Assembly (NCBI GenBank): GCA_030248215.1
Contig: JASANG010001092.1
Span: 62,001-126,000 of the forward strand
Direction: 5' to 3'
DNA length: 64,000 nt
Source: Enoplolaimus lenunculus
Lineage: Eukaryota > Nematoda > Enoplea > Enoplida > Thoracostomopsidae
A program made the translations under genes and the position numbers. Below the pieces are notes generated by a model, which saw only the letters and a list, made by a program, of their open reading frames with translations, searched no databases and was not told the DNA's origin. Positions 39,501-42,500 of the stretch are shown piece after piece. Every line of letters begins with the position of its first letter. The first letter of the stretch is position 1.

Positions 39501-42500
39501 GACTTTACTGGCCCCGCTGTCTCAACTGTTCAAGCTGTCTCAACTTGCCCTACTGTTCTAATTATTCCCACAGTCCCTACTTTTGCAAGCCCAACTATCC
39601 CCGAGGCAAAAATTTTCCTACCCGTACTCGCGGTACACACGGTACCCGCCGGTACCCGCGGGTAATGTGCAGCTCTTTCACCCACTGTCCCAACTGTCTC
39701 AGTCCCAACAGTCGCCGCTGTCAGCACTGTTCCAGTTGTCCTCACCGTCACAACTTTTTTATTGTCTAAACTTTTCATACCGCCCCACTTTCAAACGCAG
39801 AACATTTGTTACAAGCAACGCTTTCCGACAAAGTTCGACAACTGCGCTCTCAGAAGCTATTCTGAGTATTCTTTTATTCTTTTATAGCAGATATTTATAG
39901 CTAGTTGTAAGCTTGATTTGCATAAATAGTATCTTAATTTGCATAAATTTTGATGATTTGTGTCAAAAAGATATAAATTTATGCAAATTATAGGTTAGTT
40001 GTATTAACTAGTTCACAACTGCTGCAAAGCAGCAATATTGAAAAAAAGGGCAAAAACAAAGCGAAACCAAGAAAGCAGGCAAGAGAAAAACAACAAAAGT
40101 TGCTACCTGAAACAAACACGGCAGTGTGTGTTTGACCAACACCAGGCATGGTCCGGTGACTGTCTTAGGGAAGGCAAAATAAGACGTGGGCTATATACGC
40201 CGTTCTGTCCCAACTGTGCGTCTAATTCCATCACATTTGCATATGCCTAAATTCAGGATGGCAAGCTTGCGACCCTGAAAGCTCTGTCTCCACCGCAAAT
40301 CGTGAAATAACGTTGAATATTTCTTTTTGCCTATTTTTGGCAATAACCGGAAGAGCCAAAGTGTTTTCTATCAGACAACAAGGTGACAGGAGCAATCAAT
40401 TTTTTACAGCTGTACCAGTTTCACCCACTGTCCCTACTGGACCCGCTGTCCAACTACCTTAGTGTGTCCACTCTTCGGAGCTCAACTGTCCCCACTGTCC
40501 CAACTGTCCAAATTATATTTGTTGTGAGAAACCTGGTACATTGCTTTTCCGTGATTGATGATATGTAATTTTAAAGCATTGAAATGGATTATCTATGATA
40601 CATCTTTTAAGCACAAAGGACTATCAAATGATGCCATTGAGAGCAGTGGTTTATAGGCCAATTTCTGGATTTCTGAAATCTTACATACGCATTTATTTAA
40701 GTTACACGTAAGTAATTATTTAGGTCATCGACTTAGTAAATGCTTAAATCTTAAAGCAAAAACAAATAAACGCCATGCGTCAGCCAATGTCATAATGAGA
40801 ATGTAGTAGTTTTGCTTTATATCAAGGAGGCACCAGAACCATGAGTCTACTATTTCAATGGGAACGAGGTTAGCGTGTCTGAACGGTTAATTTGTAATCT
40901 ATCAAGTTTAGTCAACGAATTAAGTATTTACTTAACTCAAGTGCGCTTTTAAAAACAACAAAATAATTAAGTTATTACTAAGCACGTACTTAAGTACTAA
41001 GTTGTACTTAAGTAAAGGTTTCGGAAACAAAGCCAGTGTCATATAGCATTCACTTTTTTTCTACTCACTAGAAACTAGAGGTTATGACTTAACATTAATG
41101 GCGAATCAACATATAACAGAACCTAAACCAGCTGCTCCGGCTGTAACGTAATACTCACAATGCCAAATCTGGTGAGTTGATTTCAACTCAAGCTGAGTAG
41201 AATCACTCAGTCTGAGTTAGGACTATCAGAACTTATAATTCTGAGTTGATATAACTCATTCTGATTAAATTAATCAAATTTCCCAAAATCAAATCAACTC
41301 AGAGTGAGGATCAACTCAACTAAGAGTGAGTTAACGTTTGCTGTTATTAACTCAGAATTAACTAGCTTTCTGTCTGAGTTGATTAATTAACTCATTGGAA
41401 TTTACAGTGATCTTAAATAGCCGACTATTACCCGTGCATTTTGTACATGAGCATTTACACTCACGTTCTTTAAGGGGGCATATAATTTTTTCAACTTTCT
41501 ACAAGTTAAATATACTTCTTTCATTTGTGCAAGTGTAATCAATCAACATTTATCCTCGAGTATTAAAATTAAAACGTATTTTATGCTCATACGCCAAACA
41601 GTAGACTTCTTTAGCAAACCAGACCAAATTGCGCGGTGGTTGCGTTACACACTGTAAATTCCAATGAGTTGAATCAATTCAGCTAGCGAGTTGGTTATTT
41701 CTGAATTAATATCAGTAAACATTAACTCACTCTGAGTTGAGTTGATTTTCACTCTGAATTGAGTTGACTATGGGTGAGTTGACTACTTAACTCAGAATGA
41801 ATTGAATCAACTCAGAATTCTGAGTTCTGAAAGTCCTAAGTCAGTCTGAGTAATTCAACTCATTCTGAGTTAAAATCAACTGGCTGAAATTTACAGTGCA
41901 AAAGCCAAAAATAAAATATACGAGTTTACACCCCAGCTGCACAATGCACAATATACACACCACTCCGCGTATCCATATCATATTACTACACATAGTTGCA
42001 CAAATGTGCAACTGTACTAAAGCTTCTGCGACCCTAGGCTAAATTGATGCCTGGCCCCTTATATTATAATAAGATAATAAATTGAAAAATGTTTTTTGAA
42101 AAGCTGTAGTGCTTTGCAAACATAAAACATATCAAAAACGACTAGTATTCTACAATCCTCAATGCACTCTTACAGTCTTAATTTGCATACGTATCGTGAA
42201 AAATCTGTTGAAACGCTGTCTAAAATACGTATGTGGAGCGTTCCAGCTTTAACCCTTTCTCACATGAATATTTTCTGTTTCCCCTGACACCTACTTTTAT
42301 GCTAGGATTCGAACTCCAGTGACTGGAATAGGAGGCGTATACCATCACCACTCAGCTATAGGAGCTTGACGCTCGAGTCCGAGGGGGCTCTCACGTCTTG
42401 TGGTGATTTAGTACTATGTATACGTGTTGCAATTGTTAAACACGGTGCGATATATATTATTTAACGTATATGCACTGCGTTCAGTTGCCTATAACCAACT

